A DNA stretch of 64,000 nt, from contig NZ_CP088953.1 of NCBI RefSeq assembly GCF_021165935.1, positions 1,659,501 through 1,723,500 on the forward strand, written 5' to 3'. Of the stretch, positions 1-9,012 are shown in pieces (the first letter of the stretch is position 1; every line of letters begins with the position of its first letter). The notes beneath the pieces were generated by a model that saw nothing but the letters and a program-made list of their open reading frames with translations, was not told the origin of the DNA and did no database searches. Origin of the DNA: Microbulbifer elongatus (lineage in GTDB: Bacteria > Pseudomonadota > Gammaproteobacteria > Pseudomonadales > Cellvibrionaceae). The translations under genes were made by a program, and so were the position numbers.

Positions 1-160
1 CATCACTTTCTGCCGGGGTATCAACTGCCACATTTGTCTCAGTGTCCCCGGCAACTGGCGACTCTGGGGCGGCACCTTCATCCTCCCGCTGGCAAGCGAC
101 GATGGAGAGAAGGATAACCAGAAGGCAGCAAAACTTACGCCCAAGCACAAACAATCCCAT
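1..160 (-). CDS. Predicted lipoprotein, N-terminal part only (cut by window edge)
   Basis: An open frame starts at an ATG read from 160 and runs off the left edge, so only the first 53 residues are visible. They show a short basic start (G-R-K), a hydrophobic stretch of about 12 residues and a lipobox ending S-I-V-A-C, with Cys23 as the predicted lipidated residue. An acidic, Pro/Ala-rich linker follows. This is the usual N-terminus of an outer- or inner-membrane lipoprotein. It is co-oriented with the TetR gene 313 bases upstream, which is the typical position of the periplasmic adaptor of an RND efflux pump; that function is inference only, because no adaptor domain is visible. No strong ribosome binding site is seen. 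Confidence 0.7.
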   Translation of the reverse strand, partial: MGLFVLGRKFCCLLVILLSIVACQREDEGAAPESPVAGDTETNVAVDTPAESD

Positions 161-473
161 GGTACTTCTGCAGATACATCCGATGTCGTTGTTAAAATTC
201 TAGTCGGCGGGCTGCAGGTGTGTAGCTTGATTCCGCGGTTCGCAGATATTCGTGCGGGTATGCAATAGCGATTGTGTGCCCGGACGCGCCAACCACCGGA
301 GGGGTTTTATCGAGGGCGACAGGTGTGGATGAACGGCGATAGCAGGAGTGGTGGAAGGCGGGCAGGCCAGAAGTTTTTTGGCGTCACGGAAGGTGGTCGG
401 GCCCCGAGTGATGAGATGTCAGGGCCGCGAAGTCGGTAGAGACCGCAGTGTCGGTTGTGGTGGGCTGCTCAGC
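161..473. other. Intergenic gap between tetR and lipoprotein gene
   Basis: About 310 bases with no convincing gene. Small open frames lack ribosome binding sites and coding character. No clear operator palindrome or terminator was recognised. Confidence 0.5.
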
Positions 474-1190
474 CTATGCCGTTTGTGTCTGCATGTTGTT
501 CAGTGCGGTTGTGCTTGATGTGGGAATGACGCCTTTGATCATCAGGGTCACTGTACGTTCAAGCAGAGGCGAGTCTACGGAAATGGCGCCGCTCAGAATC
601 TGGAACTCAAGATTCAGAATCGTACCGTGAGCTACCTGGGCCGCAGCCAGCGGGTCTGACAGCTGTAACAGCTCGAAGAATTCGACAATCAGATTTTCTG
701 TGGACTGATTCGCCATGCGTACGGCACGGGTCAACTGTGGGTTGCGCAGCGCTTCATTTCTGAAGGCGAGCTCAATAATCCGGTTGTCGCGACTGCTCGC
801 CTGGGAGCGAATGTGGTTCAACACGAAGCGAGTCAGCTGCTGAATAAGTTGGCGGCGCCCTGTGGAAGAGTGCATCTGTTCCGGCGTGAGCTGGCGAACC
901 GCGGAAAAGCTTTCTTCCTGCAGTGTCAGGGTCTGATCAATATTCTGTTCTACGAAATAAGTGAATGCATCACTGATCAGGTCATCCAGCTGTTTGAAGT
1001 AGTAAGTGGTGGCTGCCAGTGGTACCGCAGCTTCTTTGGCGACAGCGCGATGGCGGATGCCACGAATTCCCTCTTTTACAATGAGGCGAAGAGTGGCTTC
1101 TAAAATTGCTTTGCGACGTTGGCGGCTGTCGGCACGTTGTGCGCGACGACCCTGGTAGACCAATTCAGACTTTCCGTTGTCTAACGTCAT
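474..1190 (-). CDS. TetR/AcrR family transcriptional regulator
   Basis: This 238-residue protein has the TetR layout. An N-terminal helix-turn-helix spans roughly residues 25-70 (ILEATLRLIVKEG, then GIRHRAVAKEA and LAATTYYFKQLDDL), followed by an all-helical ligand-binding and dimerisation domain. The segment with T-T-Y-Y-F is the recognition-helix region typical of the family. The protein would act as a dimeric cytoplasmic repressor responding to a small ligand. A weak AGGA lies about 11 bases before the ATG. The only co-oriented neighbour downstream is a lipoprotein gene cut by the window edge, so control of an efflux system is plausible but not shown. Confidence 0.88.
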   Translation of the reverse strand: MTLDNGKSELVYQGRRAQRADSRQRRKAILEATLRLIVKEGIRGIRHRAVAKEAAVPLAATTYYFKQLDDLISDAFTYFVEQNIDQTLTLQEESFSAVRQLTPEQMHSSTGRRQLIQQLTRFVLNHIRSQASSRDNRIIELAFRNEALRNPQLTRAVRMANQSTENLIVEFFELLQLSDPLAAAQVAHGTILNLEFQILSGAISVDSPLLERTVTLMIKGVIPTSSTTALNNMQTQTA

Positions 1191-1620
1191 GGTTGCGAGA
1201 ATTCCTTTGCAGTATGAGGCGAACAGCTATCGGGAATCGGGAAGTGGGTGTTCCAGATGAAAATAGCGCGGTGAAAAAATTGTCGGCAATACAGCCCGTT
1301 CATGTATTCCGCTCCCGTCGTGTATTCGTCTTATCTTTATGCCTCCAGTCTACCGAAAGTCACACGGCCATGGCCACGCGTACTTATGACTGACAAGACA
1401 GCTTGGGACGGTCGCTCTATTTTATCGATATGAGTCAGGTTAGCCAGCGAGGAATCGCGGATTGTGAGGGAAATCCCATTACGTTTTATTACACGGGGAA
1501 TTAGTTGAAGAAAACTTCGGGAAAATGGCGAATTTGCGAGCTGAGCCGCGAGAAGCAAGTGATGTGAGTTGCTGTGTGGAAAACGAAGAAGATCCGGTCA
1601 TGGAATTGAGGACATGGCTT
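1191..1620. other. Intergenic gap upstream of tetR
   Basis: About 430 bases between the TetR start and the terminator that closes the rnf operon. Several short open frames cross it, but none has coding character or a good ribosome binding site. It presumably carries the tetR promoter and operator, but no clear palindrome was found. Confidence 0.45.
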
Positions 1621-1662
1621 CCGCAAAAAAATACCGGCTCTGCGGCCGGTATTTTTTTGCGG
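1621..1662. terminator. Bidirectional intrinsic terminator after rnfE
   Basis: Perfect inverted repeat with 18-base arms (1621-1638 and 1645-1662) and a 6-base loop. Each arm carries seven A or T bases, so the hairpin ends in a U-tract on both strands. It lies 67 bases past the rnfE stop and would terminate the minus-strand rnf operon. Confidence 0.9.
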
Positions 1663-1665
1663 GTC

Positions 1666-1697
1666 GGGTCGGCACCGGAAAAGCCTGGTGCCGACCC
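1666..1697. repeat. Second hairpin downstream of rnfE
   Basis: Inverted repeat with 11-base perfect arms (GGGTCGGCACC at 1666-1676 and its complement at 1687-1697) and a 10-base spacer. It has no U-tract of its own. It sits between the rnfE stop and the strong terminator and may protect the 3' end of the transcript. Confidence 0.6.
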
Positions 1698-1728
1698 GAT
1701 CGCCTGTTAGCGGAAAACCCTGCGCAAT

Positions 1729-2442
1729 TCAGGAAATTTTGCCCGTGGTACGCACGCGTTTGCTTCCGCTGACAACGCTGGCATTGGCATTTTTTCGGCG
1801 CTCGATACCGGTGTCGATGGCGTTTTTGGCGGCGATCAAAAGCCCGGCCACGAGAAAGGCACCCGGAGGCAGCACTGCCACCAGAAATCCGGAGTAATCC
1901 TGCCCCAGTATCGGCAGGGTCCAGTTTGCGGCCACCGGGCCGAGCAGCAGATCCATATCGCTGAATAGGGTACCGCGGCCGATAATTTCCCGCACCGCGC
2001 CGATGACAATCAGTACCGCACTGAAGCCGACCCCCATCATCAGCCCGTCCAGCAGAGAGGGCAGCACCGGGTTTTTACTGGCAAAGGCATCCGCACGGCC
2101 CAGGATTGCGCAGTTGGTCACAATCAGCGGAATGAAAATACCCAGTACCAGATACAGCTCGTAGGTAAATGCCTTCATCAACAGTTCGGCACAGGTCACG
2201 AAAGTGGCGATGATCATCACCGAGGCGGGCAGGCGCACGGTTTCCGGCATCTGGTGACGTACAAGGGATACCGCCAGGTTGGAGCAGGCAAGTACCGCGG
2301 TGGTGGCGAGACCGAGGCCAATGGCGTTGACCACCGAGCCGGTAACGGCCAGCAGCGGGCACAGGCCCAGCAGTTGCACCAATGCGGGGTTGTTCTTCCA
2401 CAGGCCGTTGTGGGTAATTTCGCTGTAGTTGGGTGTCGCCAT
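1729..2442 (-). CDS. rnfE: Ion-translocating oxidoreductase complex subunit E (RsxE/RnfE)
   Basis: RnfE is an integral membrane subunit of the Rnf complex, which couples electron flow between ferredoxin and NAD to ion transport across the inner membrane. It is also known as Rsx, which supplies electrons to reduce SoxR in enterics. The 237-residue protein starts [19 protein letters not shown] and has about six hydrophobic segments with the family signature L-G-L-C-P-L-L-A and the segment [10 protein letters not shown]. The start is set by overlap: the rnfG stop TGA and this ATG share one base (TGATG). It is the last gene of the operon. The usual downstream nth gene is absent here. Confidence 0.95.
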   Translation of the reverse strand: MATPNYSEITHNGLWKNNPALVQLLGLCPLLAVTGSVVNAIGLGLATTAVLACSNLAVSLVRHQMPETVRLPASVMIIATFVTCAELLMKAFTYELYLVLGIFIPLIVTNCAILGRADAFASKNPVLPSLLDGLMMGVGFSAVLIVIGAVREIIGRGTLFSDMDLLLGPVAANWTLPILGQDYSGFLVAVLPPGAFLVAGLLIAAKNAIDTGIERRKNANASVVSGSKRVRTTGKIS

Positions 2443-3125
2443 CAGTTGTCCTCCCCTTGCGTGTTTTGGGGCTGTTCGACTTCGACCGCGTGCTTGGAGA
2501 CAGGGGCGCTGAAGATTTCCTGCTGATGCTCGGCGACGAAGTCCAGCACCGTGCGCACCTGGTTGACGACTGCCCGTGGAGTGATGGTGGCGCCGGTAAA
2601 CTGATCGAAGGCGCCGCCGTCTTTCTGCACTTTCCACATATCGCGTCCGGGGTCCTCGAGCGACGTGCCGTCGAAGGAAAGAATCCAGTCACTCTTCTTT
2701 ACCTCCACCTTGTCCCCAAGGCCGGGGGTTTCCGCGTGGCTGGTGACCCGTACGCCGGCAATGGTTCCGTCACGGTTGACCCCCACCAGCATCTGGATGG
2801 GCCCGGAGTAGCCGTCCGGCGCCACCGTGGGGACGATGACCGCATCAATGGTGCCATCGCCTTCCCGCGCCAGATTGATATTGCCCCCCTGTTTCAGCCC
2901 GAGCATGGCCCAGTACTGTTTGGGGATGGGATAGGTATCCACCAACAGGTCGTTGCTGTGACGCTCGATGGGGATGATTTCCAGCAGAGCCTTGGCGGCG
3001 GCCTCGCGGATAGCCCGCTCGATGGGCTCGCGGGTGGTGATCTGGGTGACTGCCAGGGTGCCGGCGGTGACCAGGGCAAACAGGGCCAGAATGGCGGCGT
3101 TCTTCCCGATGGAGCGCTTCAGCAT
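2442..3125 (-). CDS. rnfG: Ion-translocating oxidoreductase complex subunit G (RsxG/RnfG)
   Basis: RnfG is a membrane-anchored periplasmic flavoprotein subunit. The 227-residue product begins with a basic stretch and a single membrane anchor (about residues 9-29: [17 protein letters not shown]), followed by an FMN-binding domain. The covalent flavinylation motif is visible near the C-terminus as T-G-A-T-I-T, where the last Thr of the S/T-G-A-T type motif would carry FMN through a phosphodiester bond. Its ATG overlaps the rnfD stop by one base (TAATG), so it is translationally coupled to rnfD. Confidence 0.95.
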   Translation of the reverse strand: MLKRSIGKNAAILALFALVTAGTLAVTQITTREPIERAIREAAAKALLEIIPIERHSNDLLVDTYPIPKQYWAMLGLKQGGNINLAREGDGTIDAVIVPTVAPDGYSGPIQMLVGVNRDGTIAGVRVTSHAETPGLGDKVEVKKSDWILSFDGTSLEDPGRDMWKVQKDGGAFDQFTGATITPRAVVNQVRTVLDFVAEHQQEIFSAPVSKHAVEVEQPQNTQGEDN

Positions 3126-4177
3126 TACTGTTCCTCCAGGTCGGTGGCCTTGCGTGCGGCCTTGTGGCCATAGGTACGCGGCAGAGTGTAGTTGTCGATA
3201 AAGGGCGCGGCGAAGTTCATCAACAGCACCGCGAAAGCCACCGCATCCGGGTAGGCGCCCCAGGCACGGATCACAAACACCAGCAGGCCTACACCGGCGC
3301 CGAAGATCAGCCGCCCTTTGTTGCTGGTGCAGCCGCTGACCGGATCGGTGACGATAAAGAATGCGCCGAGCATGGTGGCACCGGAGAACAGGTGCAGCAG
3401 GGGTGAGCCCTCACTCAGGGAGCTGCCGCCGTCATAGAAGACGGTGGAAAGCAGGGTCAGGGTGGCGAGCATGGCCACCGGCCCGTGCCAGGTAATCAGG
3501 CCGCGGAACAACAGGAACAGACCGCCCAGCAGGAAGCCGAAATTGGCCATCTCCCAGCCGAGACCGGCGACGGCGCCCTGGTTGAATACCGGCTCCATCT
3601 GGTACAGCTGGGCGAGGATGGTGGATTCATTGTGCCGCACGATCTCCAGCGGCGTGGCGCGGGTGAAGCCGTCCACATTCATATTGCCGAAGATCAGGTC
3701 GATGGTCTCACCCAGTCCCGGTGCGCCGTGGATCAGGTCGGCGGGGCCGGCCCAGCGGGTCATTTCCACCGGGAAGCTGATCAGCAGCACCACGTAACCC
3801 ACCATGGCCGGATTGAACGGGTTGTACCCCATGCCGCCGTAGAGTTGCTTGGCCAGCAGAATGGCGCTCACGCTGCCGATCGCCGGAATCCACCAGGGGC
3901 AGTAGGGCGGCAGGGCGATGCCCAGCAGCAGGGCGGTGACCAGGGCGCTGTAGTCTTTCAGGTAAAAGCCCACGGGGCGCTTGCGCAGCTTCATCACTGC
4001 CGCTTCGGTGGCCAGTGCCGCGGCCAGGCACAGGGCGATATTGATCAATACGCCGGGGCCAAAGTAGATCACCAGCGCCAGCACACCGGGAATGGTGGCG
4101 GCGGCCACCTGCAGCATCACTTTTGAGGTGCTCTGGCCGGAGTGGGCGTGGGGGGAGGTGATTCGCATCAATGACAT
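3125..4177 (-). CDS. rnfD: Ion-translocating oxidoreductase complex subunit D (RsxD/RnfD)
   Basis: RnfD is the large membrane subunit that carries covalently bound FMN. The 350-residue product has about nine to ten hydrophobic segments and the flavinylation motif S-G-A-T-M followed by G-A-F-F-I-V-T-D-P-V-S-G, characteristic of RnfD and its homologue NqrB. It starts three bases after the rnfC stop. The C-terminal tail is short and charged. Confidence 0.95.
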   Translation of the reverse strand: MSLMRITSPHAHSGQSTSKVMLQVAAATIPGVLALVIYFGPGVLINIALCLAAALATEAAVMKLRKRPVGFYLKDYSALVTALLLGIALPPYCPWWIPAIGSVSAILLAKQLYGGMGYNPFNPAMVGYVVLLISFPVEMTRWAGPADLIHGAPGLGETIDLIFGNMNVDGFTRATPLEIVRHNESTILAQLYQMEPVFNQGAVAGLGWEMANFGFLLGGLFLLFRGLITWHGPVAMLATLTLLSTVFYDGGSSLSEGSPLLHLFSGATMLGAFFIVTDPVSGCTSNKGRLIFGAGVGLLVFVIRAWGAYPDAVAFAVLLMNFAAPFIDNYTLPRTYGHKAARKATDLEEQ

Positions 4178-4180
4178 GGT

Positions 4181-6370
4181 CTACTCTCCGCTCCCGTTTT
4201 GCTCTTGCTGCTGTGCCAGCTTGTCCTGCAGCTTGCTCTGCATTTTTTCCAGTGCGGTCTCGAAGGCGCCGGTATTGGGGTCGTCTTCTTCGCGGGCTTT
4301 GGCCAGGCGCGCTTCCGCTTTCGCCACGCGTTTTTGCAGCGCGTCGATTTCCGTGGCGAGTTTTTCCTGCGGGCTCATACTGGCGCGGGCAGCGGCAGTA
4401 GCCTTGGCTTTCTCAATGGCAGCGCTGGCGGCGGAAGACGATGCTCCAGCGACAGTCAGCTTGTCTTCGGTTACGCCCGGTGCGGACGAGGGCTTTACGC
4501 CTGCGGCGGCAGGTTGTTCCCCGGCTGGGGAGCCGGTCGCCAGTTTTTTGGCTTCTGCCAGTTTTTCCCGGGCCTCTTTCAGCTTCAGCTCGGCGGTTTT
4601 CAGCTGGGCTTCCAGTTGTGGCTTCTGCGCCTCTTCCGCCTCGTTCAGTTTGCTCTGCATGCGCTCGACGCGGTGCTCGGCACTGGTGAGGGTACGCTGG
4701 GCGCGGGCCAGCTGCTGTTCCGGGGTGGCCTGTTTGGCTTTGACCCGGGCCAGGGCCGCGGCCACCACGTCGGACTCTTCCTTGGCGGCCTTGGCTTCCG
4801 GGCTGCTGGCGTCCTGCTCGCGCTTTTTGCGCGCTTCCTCGGCGGCCTTCTTGCGCGCCAGGCGCTTGGCTTCTTTTTCCTGCTCGGCCTTTTCCAGGCG
4901 CAGCTTGCGGTACTCGAAGCGCTCGCGGGCGCGGTCTGCTTTTTCTTTTTCCCGGCGCGCCTCGCGGATGTCCCCCTTGGCGGCGCGGTAGTACTGCACC
5001 AGTGGGATGCTCGAAGGGCACACATAGGAGCAGGCACCGCATTCGATACAGTCGAACAGGTTGTAGGCTTGGAGTTTTTCCCGGTCTTCCGCGCGCGCAT
5101 ACCAGTACAACTGCTGTGGCAGCAGGCTTGCCGGGCAGACCTCCGCGCAGAGCCCGCAGCGGATACAGGCCTGGGCCGGCGGTGGCGGTGGCAGCTCTTC
5201 GTAGGTGGGCGCCAGGATGCAGTTGGTGGTTTTTACCACTGGTGCGTTTTCATCTTCGATGGTGTAGCCCATCATCGGGCCACCGATGATGATGCGCTGC
5301 AGGCGCTTGCGGTCGAGGCCGTGCTGCTCCAGAACATGGCGGATGGGGGTGCCGAGGGGTACCTCGATATTGCGCTGGTGTCTCAGAGATTCCCCTACCA
5401 CCGTGGTGATGCGGTTGACCAGCGGCTCGCCCAGGGTGACCGCGCGGAACACCGCGCGGGCGGTGCCCACGTTCTGGCACACGATTCCCACATGGGCCGG
5501 CAGCCCTTCGTTGGGAACTTCGCGGCCGGTCAAAATTTCGATCAGCTGTTTCTCGCCACCGGACGGATACTTGGTGGGAAAAACCACCACGTGGAAGCGG
5601 GTGCCTTTGGCGGCCTGCTTCATGGCGGCGATGGCTTCCGGCTTGTTGTCCTCAATGCCGATCAATACCCGTTCCGGGTGGTCCAGCAGGTGTGCGAGTA
5701 TTTCCACACCTCCGATGATCTCCGCGGCGCGCTCGCGCATCAGCATATCGTCTGCGGTGATATAGGGTTCGCACTCGGTGCCGTTGATGATCAGGGTGTC
5801 GATGACCGCACCGCCGCGGGGGTTCAGTTTTACCGCGGTGGGGAAGCCGGCGCCGCCCATACCGGTGATGCCGCAGTCGCGGATCTGCTCCAGTACTTCG
5901 TCGATATCACGGTTGGCGTAGTCTTCCAGCGGAGTGAGCGCACACCATTCGTCGCGCCCGTCGGTGCGGATCTGGATACAGTCGGCCACCATGCCGGAGG
6001 GGTGGGGGACCGAGAAGGGTTCGATGGCGACCACTTTGCCGGAAGACGGCGCGTGCACCGGACAGCTCACCGGGCCGTCGGCTTCGGCGATCTTCTGGCC
6101 CTTCAATACCAGGTCTCCCAGCTTGACCAGGGGAATGGCGGTGCCGCCGATATGCTGGTTGAGGGGCACAATCAGGTCTTCTGCCAGGGGAATTGTGCCG
6201 ATGGGCTCCCCGGTGGACTGATGCTTGTTCTCCGGCGGGTGGATACCACCGTGGAAATCGTTGATCTTGAGTTCCCGGGACAGGTCGCGGGCTTGTTCAC
6301 TGGCAATCAACTGGGCCTCGCGGGCCGCGCGGCGCTCGCTGGCGCTCTGTCGATGGTCTACTTGGCTCAT
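4181..6370 (-). CDS. rnfC: Ion-translocating oxidoreductase complex subunit C (RsxC/RnfC)
   Basis: RnfC is the peripheral, cytoplasmic NADH/FMN-binding subunit with two [4Fe-4S] clusters. The 729-residue protein shows an N-terminal domain ([11 protein letters not shown]), a flavin/NADH-binding core ([29 protein letters not shown]) and two ferredoxin motifs, [12 protein letters not shown] and [12 protein letters not shown]. About 250 further residues at the C-terminus are strongly biased to Lys, Glu, Ala, Arg and Gln. They are predicted to be coiled-coil with repeated R-A/K-E blocks and end in a low-complexity Q/E/S/G tail. Such extensions occur in proteobacterial RnfC but vary widely in length. 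Its ATG overlaps the rnfB stop by four bases. Confidence 0.95.
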   Translation of the reverse strand: MSQVDHRQSASERRAAREAQLIASEQARDLSRELKINDFHGGIHPPENKHQSTGEPIGTIPLAEDLIVPLNQHIGGTAIPLVKLGDLVLKGQKIAEADGPVSCPVHAPSSGKVVAIEPFSVPHPSGMVADCIQIRTDGRDEWCALTPLEDYANRDIDEVLEQIRDCGITGMGGAGFPTAVKLNPRGGAVIDTLIINGTECEPYITADDMLMRERAAEIIGGVEILAHLLDHPERVLIGIEDNKPEAIAAMKQAAKGTRFHVVVFPTKYPSGGEKQLIEILTGREVPNEGLPAHVGIVCQNVGTARAVFRAVTLGEPLVNRITTVVGESLRHQRNIEVPLGTPIRHVLEQHGLDRKRLQRIIIGGPMMGYTIEDENAPVVKTTNCILAPTYEELPPPPPAQACIRCGLCAEVCPASLLPQQLYWYARAEDREKLQAYNLFDCIECGACSYVCPSSIPLVQYYRAAKGDIREARREKEKADRARERFEYRKLRLEKAEQEKEAKRLARKKAAEEARKKREQDASSPEAKAAKEESDVVAAALARVKAKQATPEQQLARAQRTLTSAEHRVERMQSKLNEAEEAQKPQLEAQLKTAELKLKEAREKLAEAKKLATGSPAGEQPAAAGVKPSSAPGVTEDKLTVAGASSSAASAAIEKAKATAAARASMSPQEKLATEIDALQKRVAKAEARLAKAREEDDPNTGAFETALEKMQSKLQDKLAQQQEQNGSGE

Positions 6371-6975
6371 GCTGCACTCCGGTCGTCGGTGTGCAGGTCG
6401 GGTCTGTCACTGGCGATCAATTGGATACCGTCTTTGGGTTTGTTCGGGTGCCACTGCTGCAGGCTGGTTTCCAGTGGGACCATATCGATGCAGTCCACCG
6501 GGCAGGGCTCCACACACAGGTCGCAGCCGGTGCACTCGTCCACGATCACCGTGTGCATCTGCTTGGCGGCGCCCACAATGGCATCGACCGGGCAGGCCTG
6601 GATGCACTTGGTGCAGCCGATACACTCGGCCTCGCGGATAAACGCCACCTTCTTGACGTCTTCCACACCGTGCTCCGCATCTAGCGGGGTGGGCTCCACG
6701 TCCAGCAGGTTGGCCAGCTCATTGATGGTGGCCTGGCCCCCCGGTGGGCACTTGTTGATGGCCTCGCCGTTGGCGATGGCCTCGGCATAGGGACGGCAGC
6801 CGGGGTGGCCACACTGGCCGCACTGGGTCTGGGGCAGCAGGGAATCAATCTGATCCACAATGGGATCCCCCTCGACCCTGAAACGCACCGCGGCAAAGCC
6901 CAGCAGTGCGCCGAACACGAGCGCCATACCGCCGAGAATCAGCAGGGGCGTGGATACTTCAGACAGCCATTCCAT
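6367..6975 (-). CDS. rnfB: Ion-translocating oxidoreductase complex subunit B (RsxB/RnfB)
   Basis: RnfB is the ferredoxin-like entry subunit. The 202-residue protein has an N-terminal membrane anchor (about residues 8-30, [20 protein letters not shown]) and a Fe-S domain with the motif CGQCGHPGC. Two ferredoxin motifs follow, [12 protein letters not shown] and [12 protein letters not shown], for multiple [4Fe-4S] clusters. Its presence separates this operon from the related Nqr complex, which has no RnfB. It follows rnfA by ten bases and overlaps rnfC by four bases. Confidence 0.96.
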   Translation of the reverse strand: MEWLSEVSTPLLILGGMALVFGALLGFAAVRFRVEGDPIVDQIDSLLPQTQCGQCGHPGCRPYAEAIANGEAINKCPPGGQATINELANLLDVEPTPLDAEHGVEDVKKVAFIREAECIGCTKCIQACPVDAIVGAAKQMHTVIVDECTGCDLCVEPCPVDCIDMVPLETSLQQWHPNKPKDGIQLIASDRPDLHTDDRSAA

Positions 6976-6985
6976 TGTCGCCTCC

Positions 6986-7561
6986 TTATACCAGGCCGCT
7001 AAAGCCCATAAACGCCAGGGACATCAATCCCGCGGTCATCATGCCGATGGCTGCCCCCTTGAACGGTCGCGGCACATCCGCCACCGCCAGGCGTTCGCGC
7101 ATCGCCGAAAACAGAATCAGCACCAGGGAAAAGCCCACCGCGGCGCCGAAGCCATACAGGGTGGACTGGAAAAAGTTGTTTGCCTTGAGGGTGTTCTGCA
7201 GCGCTACACCCAACACCGCGCAGTTAGTGGTAATAAGAGGAAGGAAGACCCCCAGTACCCGGTGCAGCAGCGGGCTGGTCTTCTCGATAAACATGCGCGC
7301 AAACTGCACCACTACCGCGATGACCAGAATGAAGGATATGGTGCGCAAGTACTCCATCCCGAAGGGCTCGAGTAAGTAAGTATTCACAAGGTAGGAGCAG
7401 ATGGCCGCCAGGGTCAGCACAAAGGTGGTGGCGCCGGCCATACCGATGGCGGTTTCCAGCTTGTTGGAAACCCCCATAAACGGGCACAGGCCGAGAAACT
7501 GTACCAGCACGTAGTTGTTCACCAGGATGGTGCTGAGAAGAATGACGGTAAATTCGGTCAT
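6986..7561 (-). CDS. rnfA: Ion-translocating oxidoreductase complex subunit A (RsxA/RnfA)
   Basis: RnfA is an integral membrane subunit homologous to RnfE and NqrE. The 191-residue product has about six membrane segments and the family signatures [18 protein letters not shown] near the start and [12 protein letters not shown] in the middle. The length matches the family (about 190-193). It is the promoter-proximal gene of a compact six-gene operon (A-B-C-D-G-E). The promoter should lie in the roughly 340-base gap before it. Confidence 0.95.
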   Translation of the reverse strand: MTEFTVILLSTILVNNYVLVQFLGLCPFMGVSNKLETAIGMAGATTFVLTLAAICSYLVNTYLLEPFGMEYLRTISFILVIAVVVQFARMFIEKTSPLLHRVLGVFLPLITTNCAVLGVALQNTLKANNFFQSTLYGFGAAVGFSLVLILFSAMRERLAVADVPRPFKGAAIGMMTAGLMSLAFMGFSGLV

Positions 7562-7899
7562 AGAGATTCCATTCTGCCCACTGCGCCGGGCCGCGGTTCG
7601 TGCAACAGATTCGCGCAGAAATAACAGGCAGGGCTAGGGGTGCCCGCGTCACCAGTGGCCGCATTGCCCGCCTGGCTGGCGTCGAATTTGCTGTGCTGGC
7701 GCAAAGTTTGCAGGCTGTTGGTTTGGGCACTGCAGGTCAGTGCTCAGTCTGTGTTGCCTGATCAGGGGGCGGTATTATGGGCGAGAGGGTAGGGGCGTTC
7801 AACTGACGCAGCCCGCTCTGAGCCCCGCAACCGCAAGAAAACCGGCACACCGCAATCCCGGCCCAGGCCCAAGTTGCTCACAGGAAAGATGCCCGGCAC
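7562..7899. other. Divergent intergenic gap between rnfA and the GNAT gene
   Basis: About 340 bases with no credible gene. It must hold the divergent promoters of the rnf operon and the acetyltransferase gene. A TATTAT element occurs near 7775-7780, but no partner at correct spacing was found, so no promoter is called. Confidence 0.5.
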
Positions 7900-8355
7900 A
7901 TGAAGATCGCCATTGACGACCTCTCCGGCCCCACTATCGCGGCCTTTCTACAGGAACATATAGACGATATGCGCGCCACATCGCCTCCGGAGAGTGTGCA
8001 CGCCCTGGATCTCGCGGGTCTGCGCCAGCCAGGCATTACCTTCTGGACCTTATGGGAAGGCGGGGAATTGCTGGGGTGTGGCGCACTTAAAGAGCTTGCG
8101 TCAGATCACGGCGAGATCAAATCCATGCGCACCGGCGCCGCAGCGCGGGGGAAAGGGGTTGGCAGCGCAATGCTGGCGCATATAATTGATGAATCACGCG
8201 CCAGGGGTTATACCCGACTCAGCCTGGAAACCGGCTCGATGGCGTTTTTTCATCCTGCCCACCGGCTATACCGGCGCCACGGATTTACGGAGTGTCCTCC
8301 CTTCGCCGCATATACAAATGACCCGAATAGCGTTTATATGCGATTGGACCTCTGA
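7900..8355 (+). CDS. GNAT family N-acetyltransferase
   Basis: This 151-residue protein has the GCN5-related fold. A central strand (FWTLWEGGELLGCGALKEL) leads to the acetyl-CoA pyrophosphate loop R-G-K-G-V-G-S at about residues 93-99 (motif R/Q-x-x-G-x-G/A) and the C-terminal helix-strand segment H-R-L-Y-R-R-H-G-F. It would transfer an acetyl group from acetyl-CoA to an amine on an unknown substrate. The best match in style is the YafP/ElaA-like small GNATs. It is followed after 27 bases by the transglutaminase-like gene, suggesting co-transcription. Confidence 0.9.
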   Translation: MKIAIDDLSGPTIAAFLQEHIDDMRATSPPESVHALDLAGLRQPGITFWTLWEGGELLGCGALKELASDHGEIKSMRTGAAARGKGVGSAMLAHIIDESRARGYTRLSLETGSMAFFHPAHRLYRRHGFTECPPFAAYTNDPNSVYMRLDL

Positions 8356-8382
8356 TTCGCCTTCCCCGATAACGACTCGAGC

Positions 8383-8955
8383 ATGCAAGCCTACCTACAA
8401 GCGACCCCGATCATTGACTGGCAGCACCCGGACATCCTCGCCGCCGCCGCCGATCTGAAATGCCGCTCCGGCGCCAAATTTGGCACCGCGCGCAATACCT
8501 TTGAGTTCGTGCGCGATGAAATTCGCCACAGTGGTGACTTTGCCCTGAATCCGGTGACCTGCCGCGCATCAGAGGTACTGACCGCGGGTACCGGCTTCTG
8601 CTTTGCCGAGAGCCATCTGCTGGCCGCATTGCTGCGCGCCAACGAGATACCCTCTGGTTTCCGCTATCAGCGGTTGCTGCTGGACAAGGCGAGCGGGCGC
8701 TACTGCCTGCACGGCCTCAACAGTGTCTACCTTGAACGCTATGGCTGGTTGCGCATCGACGCCCGCGGCAACCGGCCGGAGGCGGGAATCATCGCTGAAT
8801 TCATCCCACCTCAGGAACGCCTGGCCTATACACCCACCGAGAGTGGCGAGCGTGACCTGCCGGAAAACTACGCAGAGCCGCTGCCGCAGGTGGTCCAGCT
8901 GCTGCAGCGCTGTGCCGATTACCAGGCCGTGATCGATAACCTGCCAGACGTTTGA
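8383..8955 (+). CDS. Transglutaminase-like domain protein
   Basis: The 190-residue cytoplasmic protein has the transglutaminase-core catalytic triad in the expected order. Cys73 lies in G-T-G-F-C-F-A, His110 in C-L-H-G-L-N, and Asp126 in L-R-I-D-A-R-G-N. In bacteria this fold mostly serves peptidase or amidase roles rather than crosslinking; the substrate is unknown. There is no signal peptide. It lies between a GNAT gene (27 bases upstream) and yghU (57 bases downstream), all on the plus strand. Confidence 0.88.
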   Translation: MQAYLQATPIIDWQHPDILAAAADLKCRSGAKFGTARNTFEFVRDEIRHSGDFALNPVTCRASEVLTAGTGFCFAESHLLAALLRANEIPSGFRYQRLLLDKASGRYCLHGLNSVYLERYGWLRIDARGNRPEAGIIAEFIPPQERLAYTPTESGERDLPENYAEPLPQVVQLLQRCADYQAVIDNLPDV

Positions 8956-9012
8956 AATTCTCCCCCACCGGCTTACTCTTACGCATCAACCAGAATGCGC
9001 TAAGGAGTCACC

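Noticed and set aside
474..630. Small plus-strand open frame inside the 3' end of the TetR gene
   Set aside because: It is antisense to the TetR C-terminus and shows no independent coding signal.
4199..6790. Very long plus-strand open frame antisense to rnfC
   Set aside because: It mirrors the high-GC codon structure of rnfC and rnfB, has no family motifs and no ribosome binding site. The minus-strand genes have clear cluster motifs.
1729..7561. Na+-translocating NADH:quinone reductase (nqr) operon as an alternative to rnf
   Set aside because: RnfB with ferredoxin motifs and RnfC with two cluster motifs are present, NqrF is absent, and the order A-B-C-D-G-E is that of rnf.
7741..7800. Sigma-70 promoter around TATTAT near 7775
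   Set aside because: The nearest TTGCCT lies only 13 bases upstream, which is too short, and no other -35 fits.
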